Below are positions 47,521 to 56,632 of a DNA stretch of 64,000 nucleotides, piece by piece. The stretch is from Streptomyces sp. NBC_00193 (GTDB taxonomy: Bacteria; Actinomycetota; Actinomycetes; Streptomycetales; Streptomycetaceae). The translations under genes were made by a program, and so were the position numbers. The notes under the pieces are model-generated. The model saw nothing but the letters and a program-made list of their open reading frames with translations, was not told the origin of the DNA and searched no databases. The stretch covers positions 2,914,001 through 2,978,000 of the forward strand of contig NZ_JAPEMM010000001.1 in NCBI RefSeq assembly GCF_026342735.1. Direction: 5' to 3'. The stretch's first letter is position 1; each line of letters starts with the position of its first letter.

Positions 47521-50500
47521 TCACCGAGCAGGTCCCGGGGCCGCCGCGTCCACCGCCTTCACGATGCGCTTGTCGGAGATCGGATAGGCCGTTCCGAGCG
47601 CGTGCGCGAAGTAGCTGACCCGCAGTTCCTCGATCATCCAGCGGATCTCGGTGACCTCCGCCGGGACCGGGCGGCCCTTGGGCAACTGCTCCAGCAGCCA
47701 CAGGTACTCGTCCCGCATCTCGTGGACCTTCTCCATGCGCGTGGTGTCGCGCTGGACGCCCGTGGGCATCTGCTGGAGCCGCCGGTCGACGGCCACCAGG
47801 TAGCGCATCAGGTCCGGCAGCCGGCGCAGTCCGGTCAGCGTGACGAACCCGGCCGGCATGAGGGCCGCGAGCTGCGTCCTGGCGTCCTGGACGTTGGCCA
47901 CCAGGGCGAGGCTGGCCGTGGTCTTCAGACGGCGTTCACAGGCCTGCCAGGCGGCCAGCACCTGCTGCACCTGCGTGATCGTCCGTACGGTCGTGTCCAC
48001 CAGGTCGGTCCGCACGGCTTCGTAGAGCTTGCGGAAGCCCGCCTCGTCCCACGCCGGTCCGCCGTGCCGGGCGATCAGGTGGTCGGCCGCCGCGGTCGCG
48101 CAGTCGTCGAACAGCGCCTGGATGGAGCCGTGCGGATTGCGCGACAGCGCCAGCTTCTGCTGGTTGCTCAGGTGGTCCGAGGCGAACTTCGCCGGGTTCA
48201 CCGTGATGTTGAGCAGGATCAGCCGCCGGGTGCCGAGCCGCATCGCCTGCTGCTGCTCGGCCTCGGTGTCGAAGAGGCGTACGGAGACGCTCGTACCGGC
48301 GTCCACGAGCGCCGGGTACGCCTTCACCGGCTGGCCGGCCCGGCGGGTCTCGAAGACCTTGGTCAGCGTCCCGATGGTCCAGTCCGTCAGCCCGGTCTTC
48401 TCCACCGACTCCCCGCCCTCCCGCTCGGCGCTGGCCGCGGCGGCCTGCGAGAGCGCCTGGCGGGCCTTGGGCTTGAGCCGGAGCCGCAGGGCCTCCAGGT
48501 CCTTGGCCTCGGCGAGGTTCTTGCGGCGCTCGTCGACGATCCGGAAGGTGATCTTCAGGTGGTCGGGGATCCGGGTCAGGTCGAAGTCCTCGGCGCTGAC
48601 CGGCACCCCGACCATCCGCTGGAGCTCACGGGCCAGCGTCACGTGCAGGGGCTCCTGCAGCGGGTGCGCGGTGGCCAGGAAGCGGGTCGCGTAGTTCGGC
48701 GCGGGCACGTAGTGCCGGCGGATCGGCTTCGGGAGGGACCGGATCAGCTCCGTGACCACCTCCTCGCGCAGACCAGGGATCTGCCAGTCGAAGCCCTCGT
48801 CCGTGACCTGGTTCAGCACCTGGAGCGGGATGTGGACGGTCACGCCGTCCGCGTCCGCGCCCGGCTCGAACTGATAGGTCACCCGGAACTTCAGCCGGCC
48901 CTGCATCCAGGAGTCCGGATAGTCGGCCTTGGTGACCCCGGCCGCCTTCTCCGTCAGGAGCATCTCGCGCTCGAAGTCGAGCAGCTCGGGCTCGTCGCGC
49001 TTCTTGTGCTTCCACCAGGAGTCGAAGTGCGCCCCCGAGACCACGTGTTCGGGGATCCGCTGGTCGTAGAAGTCGAAGAGCGTCTCGTCGTCGACCACGA
49101 TGTCGCGGCGCCGGGCCCGGTTCTCCAGCTCCTCCACCTCGGTGAGGAGCTTGCGGTTGTCGGCGTAGAACTTGTGGTGGGTCCGCCAGTCGCCCTCGAC
49201 CAGGGCGTTGCGAATGAACAGATCGCGCGAGACCGCGGCGTCGATCCGGCCGTAGTTGATCTTCCGCTGCGCGACGATCGGCACGCCGTACAGCGTGACC
49301 TTCTCGAAGGCCATGACGGCCGCCTGGTCCTTCTCCCAGTGCGGCTCGCTGTACGTGCGCTTGATCAGGTGCTGGGCGAGCGGCTCCACCCACTCCGGCT
49401 CGACCTTGGCGTTCACCCGGGCCCACAGCCGCGAGGTCTCCACCAGCTCGGCCGACATCAGGAACTTGGGCTGCTTCTTGAACAGCGAGGAACCCGGGAA
49501 GATCGCGAACTTGGCGGACCGGGCCCCCAGGTACTCGTTCTTGTCGGTGTCCTTCAGCCCGATGTGCGACAGCAGGCCGGCCAGCAGCGAGATGTGCACG
49601 CTCGTCTCGGGGGCGTCGGCCTCGTTGACGTGGATGCCCATGGACTTGGCGACCGTACGCAGCTGCGAATAGATGTCCTGCCATTCGCGGATCCGCAGGA
49701 AGTTCAGGTACTCCTGCTTGCACATCCGGCGGAACGAGGACGAGCCGCGCTCCTTCTGCTGCTCGCGGATGTAGCGCCACATGTTCAGGAACGAGAGGAA
49801 GTCGCTCGTCTCGTCCTTGAACCGGGCGTGGTTCTGGTCCGCCTGCGTCTGCTTGTCCGAGGGCCGCTCGCGCGGGTCCTGGATGGACAGGGCCGCCGCG
49901 ATGACCATGACCTCGCGGACGCAGTTGTTCTTGTCCGCCTCCACCACCATGCGGGCGAGGCGCGGGTCCACGGGGAGCTGGGAGAGCTGGCGGCCCATAG
50001 GGGTGAGCCGCTTCTTGTGATCCTTCTCGTTCGGATCGAGCGCCCCGAGCTCCTGGAGCAGCTGCACGCCGTCGCGGATGTTGCGGTGGTCCGGCGGGTC
50101 GATGAAGGGGAACTTCTCGATCTCGCCGAGGCCGGCCGCGGTCATCTGGAGGATGACGGAGGCGAGGTTGGTGCGCAGGATCTCGGCGTCCGTGAACTCC
50201 GGGCGGGTGAGGAAGTCGTCCTCGGAGTAGAGGCGGATGCAGATGCCGTCGCTGGTACGGCCGCAGCGGCCCTTGCGCTGGTTGGCGCTGGCCTGCGAGA
50301 TCCGCTCGATGGGCAGCCGCTGGACCTTGGTGCGGTGGCTGTACCGGGAGATGCGGGCGGTGCCCGGGTCGATCACGTACTTGATGCCGGGGACCGTCAG
50401 GGAGGTCTCGGCGACGTTGGTGGCCAGGACGATCCGGCGGCCGGTGTGCTGTTGGAAGACCCGGTGCTGCTCGGCGTGCGAGAGGCGCGCGTAGAGGGGG

Positions 50501-51456
50501 AGGACCTCGGTCAGGCGGAGCTTGCGCTTCTCCAGCGCGTCCGCCGTGTCGCGGATCTCGCGCTCGCCGGAGAGGAAGACCAGGACGTCGCCCGGCCCCT
50601 CGGCCTGGAGCTCCTCGACGGCCTCGCAGATCGCGGTGATCTGGTCGCGGTCGCTGTCTTCGGAATCGTCTTCGAGGAGGGGGCGGTAGCGCACCTCCAC
50701 CGGGTACGTCCGGCCGCTGACCTCGACGATCGGGGCGTCGCCGAAGTGCCGGGAGAAGCGCTGCGGGTCGATCGTCGCCGAGGTGATGATCACCTTGAGG
50801 TCGGGGCGCTTGGGCAGCAGCGTGGCGAGGTAGCCGAGCAGGAAGTCGATGTTCAGCGACCGCTCGTGGGCCTCGTCGATGATGATCGTGTCGTACGCGC
50901 GCAGCTCGCGGTCCGTCTGGATCTCGGCGAGCAGGATGCCGTCCGTCATCAGCTTCACGAAGGTCGCGTCCTGGTCCACCTGGTCGGTGAACCGGACCTT
51001 CCAGCCGACGGTCTGGCCGATCTCGGACTTCAGCTCCTCCGCGATGCGCTCCGCGACCGTGCGTGCCGCGATCCGGCGGGGCTGGGTGTGCCCGATCATG
51101 CCGCGGACCCCGCGCCCCAGCTCCATGCAGATCTTGGGGATCTGCGTGGTCTTGCCGGAGCCGGTCTCGCCCGCGACGATCACGACCTGGTGGTCGCGTA
51201 TCGCCTCGGCGATCTCGTCCTTCTTCTGGCTGACGGGCAGGTTCTCGGGATACGTGACCTCGGGCATCCGCGAGGCGCGCCCGGCCAGTCGCTCGGCGGC
51301 CTTTTCGGCCTCCGCGCGGATCTCGTCGAGTACGGCCTGCTTGGCCTCGGGCTTGCGGATACGGCGGGCGCCTTCGAGGCGGCGGCCGAGGCGGTGCGCG
51401 TCACGGAGGGAGATCTCACCGAGAAGCGTCTGCAGGGCGGCGAAGGAAGTAGACAT
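47521..51456 (-). CDS. hrpA: HrpA-type ATP-dependent RNA helicase
   Basis: 1311 residues from ATG 51456. DEAH-box RNA helicase: Walker A GETGSGKTTQ (96-105), HTQPRRIAARTVAERIAEE (motif Ia), DEAHERSLNIDFLLGYL, ITSATIDPQRFSRHF, LATNVAETSLTVPGI and SQASANQRKGRCGR. An HA2/OB-fold region and the long DUF3418 C-terminal domain (GRIDAAVSRDLFIRNALVEG, VSGAHFDSWWKHK) follow, as in full-length HrpA. In E. coli HrpA resolves stalled ribosomes; the role in Streptomyces is not known to me. The C-terminus runs to PAAPGPAR. Confidence 0.95.
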   Translation of the reverse strand: MSTSFAALQTLLGEISLRDAHRLGRRLEGARRIRKPEAKQAVLDEIRAEAEKAAERLAGRASRMPEVTYPENLPVSQKKDEIAEAIRDHQVVIVAGETGSGKTTQIPKICMELGRGVRGMIGHTQPRRIAARTVAERIAEELKSEIGQTVGWKVRFTDQVDQDATFVKLMTDGILLAEIQTDRELRAYDTIIIDEAHERSLNIDFLLGYLATLLPKRPDLKVIITSATIDPQRFSRHFGDAPIVEVSGRTYPVEVRYRPLLEDDSEDSDRDQITAICEAVEELQAEGPGDVLVFLSGEREIRDTADALEKRKLRLTEVLPLYARLSHAEQHRVFQQHTGRRIVLATNVAETSLTVPGIKYVIDPGTARISRYSHRTKVQRLPIERISQASANQRKGRCGRTSDGICIRLYSEDDFLTRPEFTDAEILRTNLASVILQMTAAGLGEIEKFPFIDPPDHRNIRDGVQLLQELGALDPNEKDHKKRLTPMGRQLSQLPVDPRLARMVVEADKNNCVREVMVIAAALSIQDPRERPSDKQTQADQNHARFKDETSDFLSFLNMWRYIREQQKERGSSSFRRMCKQEYLNFLRIREWQDIYSQLRTVAKSMGIHVNEADAPETSVHISLLAGLLSHIGLKDTDKNEYLGARSAKFAIFPGSSLFKKQPKFLMSAELVETSRLWARVNAKVEPEWVEPLAQHLIKRTYSEPHWEKDQAAVMAFEKVTLYGVPIVAQRKINYGRIDAAVSRDLFIRNALVEGDWRTHHKFYADNRKLLTEVEELENRARRRDIVVDDETLFDFYDQRIPEHVVSGAHFDSWWKHKKRDEPELLDFEREMLLTEKAAGVTKADYPDSWMQGRLKFRVTYQFEPGADADGVTVHIPLQVLNQVTDEGFDWQIPGLREEVVTELIRSLPKPIRRHYVPAPNYATRFLATAHPLQEPLHVTLARELQRMVGVPVSAEDFDLTRIPDHLKITFRIVDERRKNLAEAKDLEALRLRLKPKARQALSQAAAASAEREGGESVEKTGLTDWTIGTLTKVFETRRAGQPVKAYPALVDAGTSVSVRLFDTEAEQQQAMRLGTRRLILLNITVNPAKFASDHLSNQQKLALSRNPHGSIQALFDDCATAAADHLIARHGGPAWDEAGFRKLYEAVRTDLVDTTVRTITQVQQVLAAWQACERRLKTTASLALVANVQDARTQLAALMPAGFVTLTGLRRLPDLMRYLVAVDRRLQQMPTGVQRDTTRMEKVHEMRDEYLWLLEQLPKGRPVPAEVTEIRWMIEELRVSYFAHALGTAYPISDKRIVKAVDAAAPGPAR

Positions 51457-51577
51457 ACCTGGTCGAGGATCTCACCCGTAGGTGCCGGGTGGCGAACGCA
51501 TTTGTGGGGCTGACCCGTACCATTTCGGGACGAGTCCCCCGAGCGTTACCCCGACGTGTCCCCAGCGACGCCCCCAC

Positions 51578-51610
51578 CATGTCCCTGCGATGTCCGAGCG
51601 ATGTCCCAGC
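51578..51610. repeat. 11-bp tandem repeat, three units
   Basis: CATGTCCCTGC, GATGTCCGAGC and GATGTCCCAGC run head to tail, 16 nt before the start of the secreted-protein gene. Related GTGTCCCCAGC (51557-51567) and GATGTCCCGCAG (from 51625) flank them. Confidence 0.75.
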
Positions 51611-51625
51611 GAGAGGCCGCCCACG

Positions 51626-52132
51626 ATGTCCCGCAGCCACCGCCTCCGGTGCGTGTTCGCGGTACTGCTGGGCTGGGCTTTGATGGCCGGAACCTTCCAG
51701 GCGGCAGCCTCGGCGCCGGCGGTCCAGGCGGCCCCGTCCGTCCCGGCCGCCCCGTCCGTCTCGGTGGCCGCTGCGGCGCCTATGGCCCCTGCTGCCCCGG
51801 CCGTCCCGGTTCCCGGGGACCCCGCAGCCACCGGGACCGAGGCCGTGACGGCCTCGGCCGCCGCGGAGCCGGGCTCCCCTCCCGTCGCGGCCTTCGCCCC
51901 CGGCTCCGCCGGTCCCGCCGGGCCTGCCTGTGCCCCGGGGGCCCCCGGCCGGGACGGCGTGCCCGCCCTGCCGGGGCGGGCCGGGCGCGACCAGGCGCAG
52001 GCTCAGGCCCCGCCCGCGGGGCCCGGGGCCGAGGTGGTGGTCCCGGCACGGGTGATACCCGTACGGGTTCTCGTACACGGGCCCGGCCCGTCGGCGCCGT
52101 CCCTGCTGGAGCTGTCCGTGATGCGGGTCTAG
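51626..52132 (+). CDS. Secreted Ala/Pro-rich hypothetical protein
   Basis: 168 residues from ATG 51626, with GAGAGG at 51611-51616. Signal peptide SRSHRLRCVFAVLLGWALMAGTFQAAASAP. The mature part is a low-complexity Ala-Pro-Val sequence with two cysteines, ending PVRVLVHGPGPSAPSLLELSVMRV. No domain recognised. Divergent from hrpA. Confidence 0.6.
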   Translation: MSRSHRLRCVFAVLLGWALMAGTFQAAASAPAVQAAPSVPAAPSVSVAAAAPMAPAAPAVPVPGDPAATGTEAVTASAAAEPGSPPVAAFAPGSAGPAGPACAPGAPGRDGVPALPGRAGRDQAQAQAPPAGPGAEVVVPARVIPVRVLVHGPGPSAPSLLELSVMRV

Positions 52133-52196
52133 GAGGACCGGCCGCATCGGCCGCCCGGTCCGTCCCCTCCCGTCCGCACAGCTCTGGAGCACCCGC

Positions 52197-52964
52197 ATGC
52201 CCGCTTCCCCTTCCCCGTCCTCCTCCTCTTCCTCCCGCAAGCCCCTGCTGATCTCCGCCGGGGTCGCCCTCGCGGCCGTCACCCTCGGCCTCGTCTCCTG
52301 GCAGGCCACCAAACCCGACGACGGCACTGCCGGCACCGCCCCGTCATCCGCGGCTTCCGCCCCGGAGGCCGGATCCGCCACGGATCCCGCCGCGCAGCTC
52401 AAGGCCCTGGCCCGCCGGGAGTCCGGCGACAAGCTCGCCACCGGCCGGGCCGACGCCCCCGTCGTCCTGATCGAGTACTCCGACTTCAAGTGCGGCTACT
52501 GCGGAAAGTTCGCCCGCGACACCGAGCCCGAGCTCGTGAAGAAGTACGTGGAGGACGGCACCCTGCGCATCGAGTGGCGCAACTTCCCGATCTTCGGCGC
52601 CGACTCCGAGGCCGCCGCCAAGGCCGCCTGGGCGGCGGGGCAGCAGGACCGCTTCGCGCAGTTCCACGCGGCCGCGTACGCCGAGGGCGCCAAGGAGAAG
52701 GGCTTCGGCGCGGAGCGGCTGACCGAACTGGCGCGGGAGGCCGGGGTCCCGGACCTGGAGCGCTTCGAGAAGGACAGGGCGGGGGAGCAGGCCGCCGCCG
52801 CTCTGGCCAAGGATCAGGAGGAGGGCTACCGCATCGGCGTGACCTCCACCCCGTCCTTCCTGATCAACGGGCAGCCCATCGCGGGAGCCCAGCCCCCGGC
52901 GGCCTTCGACGCCGCCATCGCGAAGGCCAAGGCACAGGCGCAGGCGCAGGCGGCCGCGAAGTGA
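52197..52964 (+). CDS. DsbA-family thioredoxin-like disulfide oxidoreductase
   Basis: 255 residues from ATG 52197. N-terminal membrane anchor (LLISAGVALAAVTLGLVSWQA), then a thioredoxin fold with active site CGYC in LIEYSDFKCGYCGKFARD, cis-Pro in VTSTPSFLINGQPI, and a helical insert between. It faces the outside of the membrane. Translationally coupled (GTGA overlap) to a CcdA-like partner that would supply electrons, so it may act as a reductase or isomerase rather than a pure oxidase. Confidence 0.93.
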   Translation: MPASPSPSSSSSSRKPLLISAGVALAAVTLGLVSWQATKPDDGTAGTAPSSAASAPEAGSATDPAAQLKALARRESGDKLATGRADAPVVLIEYSDFKCGYCGKFARDTEPELVKKYVEDGTLRIEWRNFPIFGADSEAAAKAAWAAGQQDRFAQFHAAAYAEGAKEKGFGAERLTELAREAGVPDLERFEKDRAGEQAAAALAKDQEEGYRIGVTSTPSFLINGQPIAGAQPPAAFDAAIAKAKAQAQAQAAAK

Positions 52965-53824
52965 CCGACGCCGGATACCTGGCCGCCCTGCTCGGCGGCC
53001 TCCTCGCGCTGCTCAGCCCGTGCAGCGCGCTGCTCCTGCCCGCCTTCTTCGCGTACTCCATCGACTCCACCTCCCGGCTGCTGGCGCGCACCGGGATCTT
53101 CTACGCGGGCCTCGCGAGCACCCTCGTACCGCTCGGGGCGGCGGGTTCGTACGCCGGACGGTTCTTCCACGGCAACCGCGAGGCCCTCGTGCTGGCCGGC
53201 GGCTGGCTGATCATCGGGCTCGGCCTCGCCCAGATCCTGGGCCTGGGCTTCGCCTCGAAGCGGATCTCGGAGCTGTCGGGGAAGATCCGGCCGACCACCG
53301 CCCTGTCGGTGTACGCGCTCGGCGCCGTCTACGGGCTGGCCGGCTTCTGCGCCGGGCCCATCCTCGGCAGCATCCTCACGGTGGCGGCGGTCAGCGGCAG
53401 CCCGGTCTACGGAGGCCTGCTGCTGGCGGTGTACGCCCTGGGCATGGCCGTGCCGCTGTTCGTGCTGGCCCTGCTCTGGGAGCGCTTCGACCTGGGCCGC
53501 CGGCGCTGGCTGCGCGGCCGCGCCTTCTCGGTCGGCCGCTTCGAACTGCACACGACCTCGCTCGCCTCGGGCCTGTTCTTCGTCCTGCTCGGGACGCTGT
53601 TCCTGGCCTACGACGGGGCGAGCGCCCTGCCGGGGCTGCTGGACGTGGACGATTCCTTCGCGGTGGAGCAGCGCGTGCAGGCGGTCGCGGACGCGGTCCC
53701 GGACTGGGCGCTGCTCGGGCTGGTGGCCGTGGCGGCGGCGGGCGCGGGCCTGGTGCAGTGGCGCCGGCGGTCCCGGGCGGCGGACGCGAGTGCGAGCGCG
53801 GGTGTGGGTGTGGAAGGGGAATGA
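52961..53824 (+). CDS. CcdA/DsbD-like transmembrane electron carrier
   Basis: 287 residues from GTG 52961. Six or more helices; the two redox cysteines lie in LLALLSPCSALLLPAFFAY (TM1) and GLAGFCAGPILGSIL (TM4), the CcdA pattern. It carries electrons from cytosolic thioredoxin to the extracytoplasmic DsbA-like protein encoded just upstream. C-terminal extra helix and basic tail. Confidence 0.92.
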   Translation: MTDAGYLAALLGGLLALLSPCSALLLPAFFAYSIDSTSRLLARTGIFYAGLASTLVPLGAAGSYAGRFFHGNREALVLAGGWLIIGLGLAQILGLGFASKRISELSGKIRPTTALSVYALGAVYGLAGFCAGPILGSILTVAAVSGSPVYGGLLLAVYALGMAVPLFVLALLWERFDLGRRRWLRGRAFSVGRFELHTTSLASGLFFVLLGTLFLAYDGASALPGLLDVDDSFAVEQRVQAVADAVPDWALLGLVAVAAAGAGLVQWRRRSRAADASASAGVGVEGE

Positions 53825-53826
53825 CG

Positions 53827-53859
53827 AAGAAGGCCCCGTCCGATGGACGGGGCCTTCTT
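53827..53859. terminator. Bidirectional terminator, ccdA-like gene and tRNA cluster
   Basis: A perfect 15-bp stem (53827-53841 with 53845-53859), GAT loop, between the ccdA-like stop and the minus-strand tRNA-Phe. Confidence 0.82.
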
Positions 53860-53867
53860 GATTCTGG

Positions 53868-53941
53868 TGGCTGGGGCCGGGGTCGAACCGGCGACCTATC
53901 GCTTTTCAGGCGATCGCTCGTACCAACTGAGCTACCCAGCC
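53868..53941 (-). tRNA. tRNA-Phe(GAA)
   Basis: 74 nt on the minus strand. Anticodon loop CTGAAAA reads GAA, acceptor GGCTGGG, T-loop GTTCGACCC. Last of three minus-strand tRNAs (Glu, Asp, Phe in transcription order). Confidence 0.95.
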
Positions 53942-53963
53942 ACGAAACCGTTTCCGGCTTCAG

Positions 53964-54037
53964 CGAACCTGACGGGACTTGAACCCGCGACCTCCACCTT
54001 GACAGGGTGGCGAGCTAACCAACTGCTCCACAGGTCC
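53964..54037 (-). tRNA. tRNA-Asp(GTC), copy 2
   Basis: Identical in sequence to the copy at 47378-47451. 74 nt, anticodon GTC. Confidence 0.95.
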
Positions 54038-54076
54038 TTGCAATGTGCGAGCACAAGTCTCGCACACGGTAATGCG

Positions 54077-54149
54077 TACCCCCAACGGGATTCGAACCCG
54101 TGCTACCGCCTTGAAAGGGCGGCGTCCTGGGCCACTAGACGATGAGGGC
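54077..54149 (-). tRNA. tRNA-Glu(TTC)
   Basis: 73 nt on the minus strand starting GCCCTCATCGTCTAGTGG. Anticodon loop CTTTCAA reads TTC. First acceptor pair G-U. First of the Glu-Asp-Phe cluster. Confidence 0.94.
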
Positions 54150-54304
54150 TAAAGGCCCGCCGGGCACTTTCCAGCGCGTCGGGGACGTGAGAAGCATATG
54201 GGATCCCGGCGGCGATCGCCAAAACGGTTTCCGTGGGCGGGTCAGCGGCGGGTCGGAGGCGGGCCGACGGAGGCCCAGAGGTGGCCCGGAGAAGACCCGG
54301 GAGG

Positions 54305-54655
54305 TCAGCCCCAGCCCAGTTCGTGGAGCCGCTCGTCGTCGATGCCGAAGTGGTGGGCGATCTCGTGGACCACCGTCACGGCGACCTCGTGGACCACCTC
54401 GTCCGTGCTCTCGCACATCCGCAGGGTCGGCCCCATGTAGATCGAGATCCGGTCGGGCAGGACCCCGGCGTACCACTCCCCGCGCTCCGTGAGCGGGGTC
54501 CCTTCGTAGAGGCCGAGGAGTTCCGGGTCGTCGGAGGCGGGCTCGTCCTCCACGAAGACGGCCACGTTGTCCATGACCCGGGTCAGCTCCTCGGGGATCG
54601 AGTCCAGCGCTTCGGCCACCAGCTCTTCGAACGCGTCACGCGTCATCTCCAGCAC
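54305..54655 (-). CDS. Zincin-like metallopeptidase-fold protein
   Basis: 116 residues from GTG 54655 (ATG 54646 possible but with no spacing for a ribosome site). The zinc motif is HEIAHHFGIDDERLHELGW, an HExxH with downstream His. The rest fits the small PF06262-type family (LDSIPEELTRVMDNVAVFVED, GLYEGTPLTERG). Peptidase activity is not established for these proteins. Confidence 0.88.
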   Translation of the reverse strand: MLEMTRDAFEELVAEALDSIPEELTRVMDNVAVFVEDEPASDDPELLGLYEGTPLTERGEWYAGVLPDRISIYMGPTLRMCESTDEVVHEVAVTVVHEIAHHFGIDDERLHELGWG

Positions 54656-54779
54656 GGGGCCATTCTCCCGTGCCGCGCTCCGATTGCGGCGGCTCGTTTC
54701 CGGCGGGCCGGGACCCGCCGCGCGAGAATGGCCCGGTGGTGACCTGTGAACCCGTGGCGACCTGTGAAGCGGAGTGCGG

Positions 54780-55259
54780 ATGACCCGGCCGGCGGAAGGG
54801 GCCGAGGCCATCGACCCGGACGTCGACCTGCACGTGCCGGCGCAGCGCGCCGAACCGCAGCGCCGGGTGCTCGCGGCCGTGGCGGCGGGCGGTGCCGTGG
54901 GCGCCGCGGCGCGGTACGGGGTCGGGCTGCTGTGGCCGGCCGCGCCCGGGGCCTTCCCGTGGGGCACCTTCTGGATCAACGTGGCGGGCTGCGCGCTCAT
55001 CGGCGTCCTCATGGTGCTGATCAGCGAGGGCGGCCGGTCGGCGCATCCCCTCGTACGGCCCTTCCTCGGGGTCGGGGTGCTCGGCGGGTTCACCACCTTC
55101 TCCACCTACGCCGCGGACTTCGCGCGGCTCCTCGACGCCGGTGAGGCCGGTACCGCGCTGGCGTACGCCGGGCTCACGGTGGCCGCGGCGCTGGCCGCGG
55201 TGTGGGCGGCGGCCGTGGTCACCCGGCGCGCGGTCGGCGACGGGCGGGAGCGCCGGTGA
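54780..55259 (+). CDS. crcB: Fluoride channel FluC subunit 1
   Basis: 159 residues from ATG 54780. Four helices; GAAARYGVG and [13 protein letters not shown], then the pore signature [14 protein letters not shown]-terminal hydrophilic extension of ~35 residues. It exports fluoride as a dual-topology dimer. Overlaps the second gene by 4 nt. No fluoride riboswitch was recognised upstream; a 17-nt sequence there is duplicated (54734-54750, 54752-54768). Confidence 0.93.
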   Translation: MTRPAEGAEAIDPDVDLHVPAQRAEPQRRVLAAVAAGGAVGAAARYGVGLLWPAAPGAFPWGTFWINVAGCALIGVLMVLISEGGRSAHPLVRPFLGVGVLGGFTTFSTYAADFARLLDAGEAGTALAYAGLTVAAALAAVWAAAVVTRRAVGDGRERR

Positions 55260-55630
55260 ACTGGCTGATCGTCATGGTGGGCGCGGCCGTCGGGGCGCCC
55301 CTGCGGTACCTGACCGACCGCGCGGTGCAGGCGCGGCACGACTCGGTGTTCCCCTGGGGGACCTTCGTGGTGAACGCGGCCGCCTCCCTGGTGCTGGGGG
55401 CGCTGACCGGCGCGGTGCTGGACGGGGCCGCCTCCTCGCGGCTGAACCTGCTGCTCGGCACCGGGCTGTGCGGGGCGCTGAGCACCTACTCGACGTTCTC
55501 CTACGAGACGCTGCGCCTGGCCGAGCGGGGCTGGAAGTTCCTGGCGGCGGCGAACGTGACGGCCTCGGTGCTGGTCGGGCTGGGCGGGGTCACGCTCGGC
55601 CACCAGGTGGCGGGACAGCTGTTCGCCTGA
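55256..55630 (+). CDS. crcB: Fluoride channel FluC subunit 2
   Basis: 124 residues from GTG 55256. Compact four-helix Flu[28 protein letters not shown], pore signature [13 protein letters not shown]. Paired tandem FluC genes in Gram-positive bacteria encode oppositely oriented halves of a heterodimer; the overlap here fits that. Confidence 0.93.
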   Translation: MNWLIVMVGAAVGAPLRYLTDRAVQARHDSVFPWGTFVVNAAASLVLGALTGAVLDGAASSRLNLLLGTGLCGALSTYSTFSYETLRLAERGWKFLAAANVTASVLVGLGGVTLGHQVAGQLFA

Positions 55631-55746
55631 CGGCGCGCGGCCCGGCTCCCTCAGGGCCTGCTGGGGCGTGTCCCTGACGGGGCACAGGGAGTTGGGCACA
55701 TTGACCCGCTCATCGCGGACCCTTGCCAGCGTTCCGGAGGTGCCCC

Positions 55747-56352
55747 GTGCGCCAGTTGTCCGCTTCCCTCGGTTCCCCTCGACCTTCCCGACCCTCCCGC
55801 CCCTCCCGCCCCTCCCGATCGCTCCGCCTCGCCGTCGCCGCGCTCGCGGTGGCGGCGACGGCGGGATGCATGAGTGTCGGGGAGGACGCCGCGAAGCCCG
55901 GGCCCTCCGCGTCGACGGGCGTCCAGGGCGGCAAGTCCGGTGGAGGCTCCTCGTCCGGGAAGGGCGCCGGTACCCAGGGCGGCGGCCACGGCTCGAAGGG
56001 CGGTACGGGGAACCAGGACGGCAAGGCCGGAGGGCCCGGGACCACCACCGGCGCGGCCGGGGCCTCCCCCAGCCCGGGCGCGCCGGCCGGGCCGCCCGGG
56101 GCCCCCTCGCCGTCGGCCGGTCCGGGCGGCGGAGCGGGCGGCCAGGGGCCCCAGCAGCCCCCGACGGGCGGTTCGGGCTCCGGGTCGGGCTCCGGCGGAG
56201 GCGGCGCCTCCGGGGGTGGCCAGCCCGCCTCCCCGAGCCCGGAACCGCCGAGCCCCGCCCCGCCGGTCTCCCCGCCGCCCGTGACGGAACCCACACCGAG
56301 TCCGGAGCCCCCGAAGCCGGATCCGACGGGCGAGCCGGGCGGGCAGCCGTAG
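55747..56352 (+). CDS. Gly/Pro/Ser-rich lipoprotein
   Basis: 201 residues from GTG 55747, with CGGAGG at 55735-55740. A basic start with four RPS repeats, hydrophobic LRLAVAALAVAATAGC with a lipobox Cys, then a long disordered tail of Gly-, Ser- and Pro-rich repeats ending EPGGQP. No domain recognised; possibly an envelope spacer. The RPS repeats come from a CCCTCCCG-type DNA repeat. Confidence 0.65.
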   Translation: MRQLSASLGSPRPSRPSRPSRPSRSLRLAVAALAVAATAGCMSVGEDAAKPGPSASTGVQGGKSGGGSSSGKGAGTQGGGHGSKGGTGNQDGKAGGPGTTTGAAGASPSPGAPAGPPGAPSPSAGPGGGAGGQGPQQPPTGGSGSGSGSGGGGASGGGQPASPSPEPPSPAPPVSPPPVTEPTPSPEPPKPDPTGEPGGQP

Positions 56353-56379
56353 GCCCGATACCCGTTCGGCCGCGGTGCG

Positions 56380-56408
56380 ATCCGCCCGCCAGGGGCTGGT
56401 GGGCGGAT
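56380..56408 (+). terminator. Terminator after lipoprotein gene
   Basis: ATCCGCCCGCCA (56380-56391) pairs with TGGTGGGCGGAT (56397-56408), one G-U pair, 5-nt loop. The following ~220 nt to the helicase start are an untranslated leader/promoter region without a gene. Confidence 0.72.
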
Positions 56409-56632
56409 GGTGTTTCCGCAGGTCAGAGCCTTCTTTGGGGGAGCGACTTGCCAGACCCCGGGGAGGGTGCGTATGGTTATAGATCGTTTGATCCCATTGC
56501 CCGGCGCCGACTCCGAAGAGCGCCGCGTGGCGCGTACTCTCCCCAGCCGTGGCTGACCGCATTGAGGCGGTCGATTTGCGAATTCACGGAGTTTGGGCGC
56601 GTGCCGAGACTCCGGAAGGTTTCGCATTTCGC

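Noticed and set aside
54660..54779. Fluoride riboswitch before crcB
   Set aside because: The conserved crcB-motif segments are not recognisable here.
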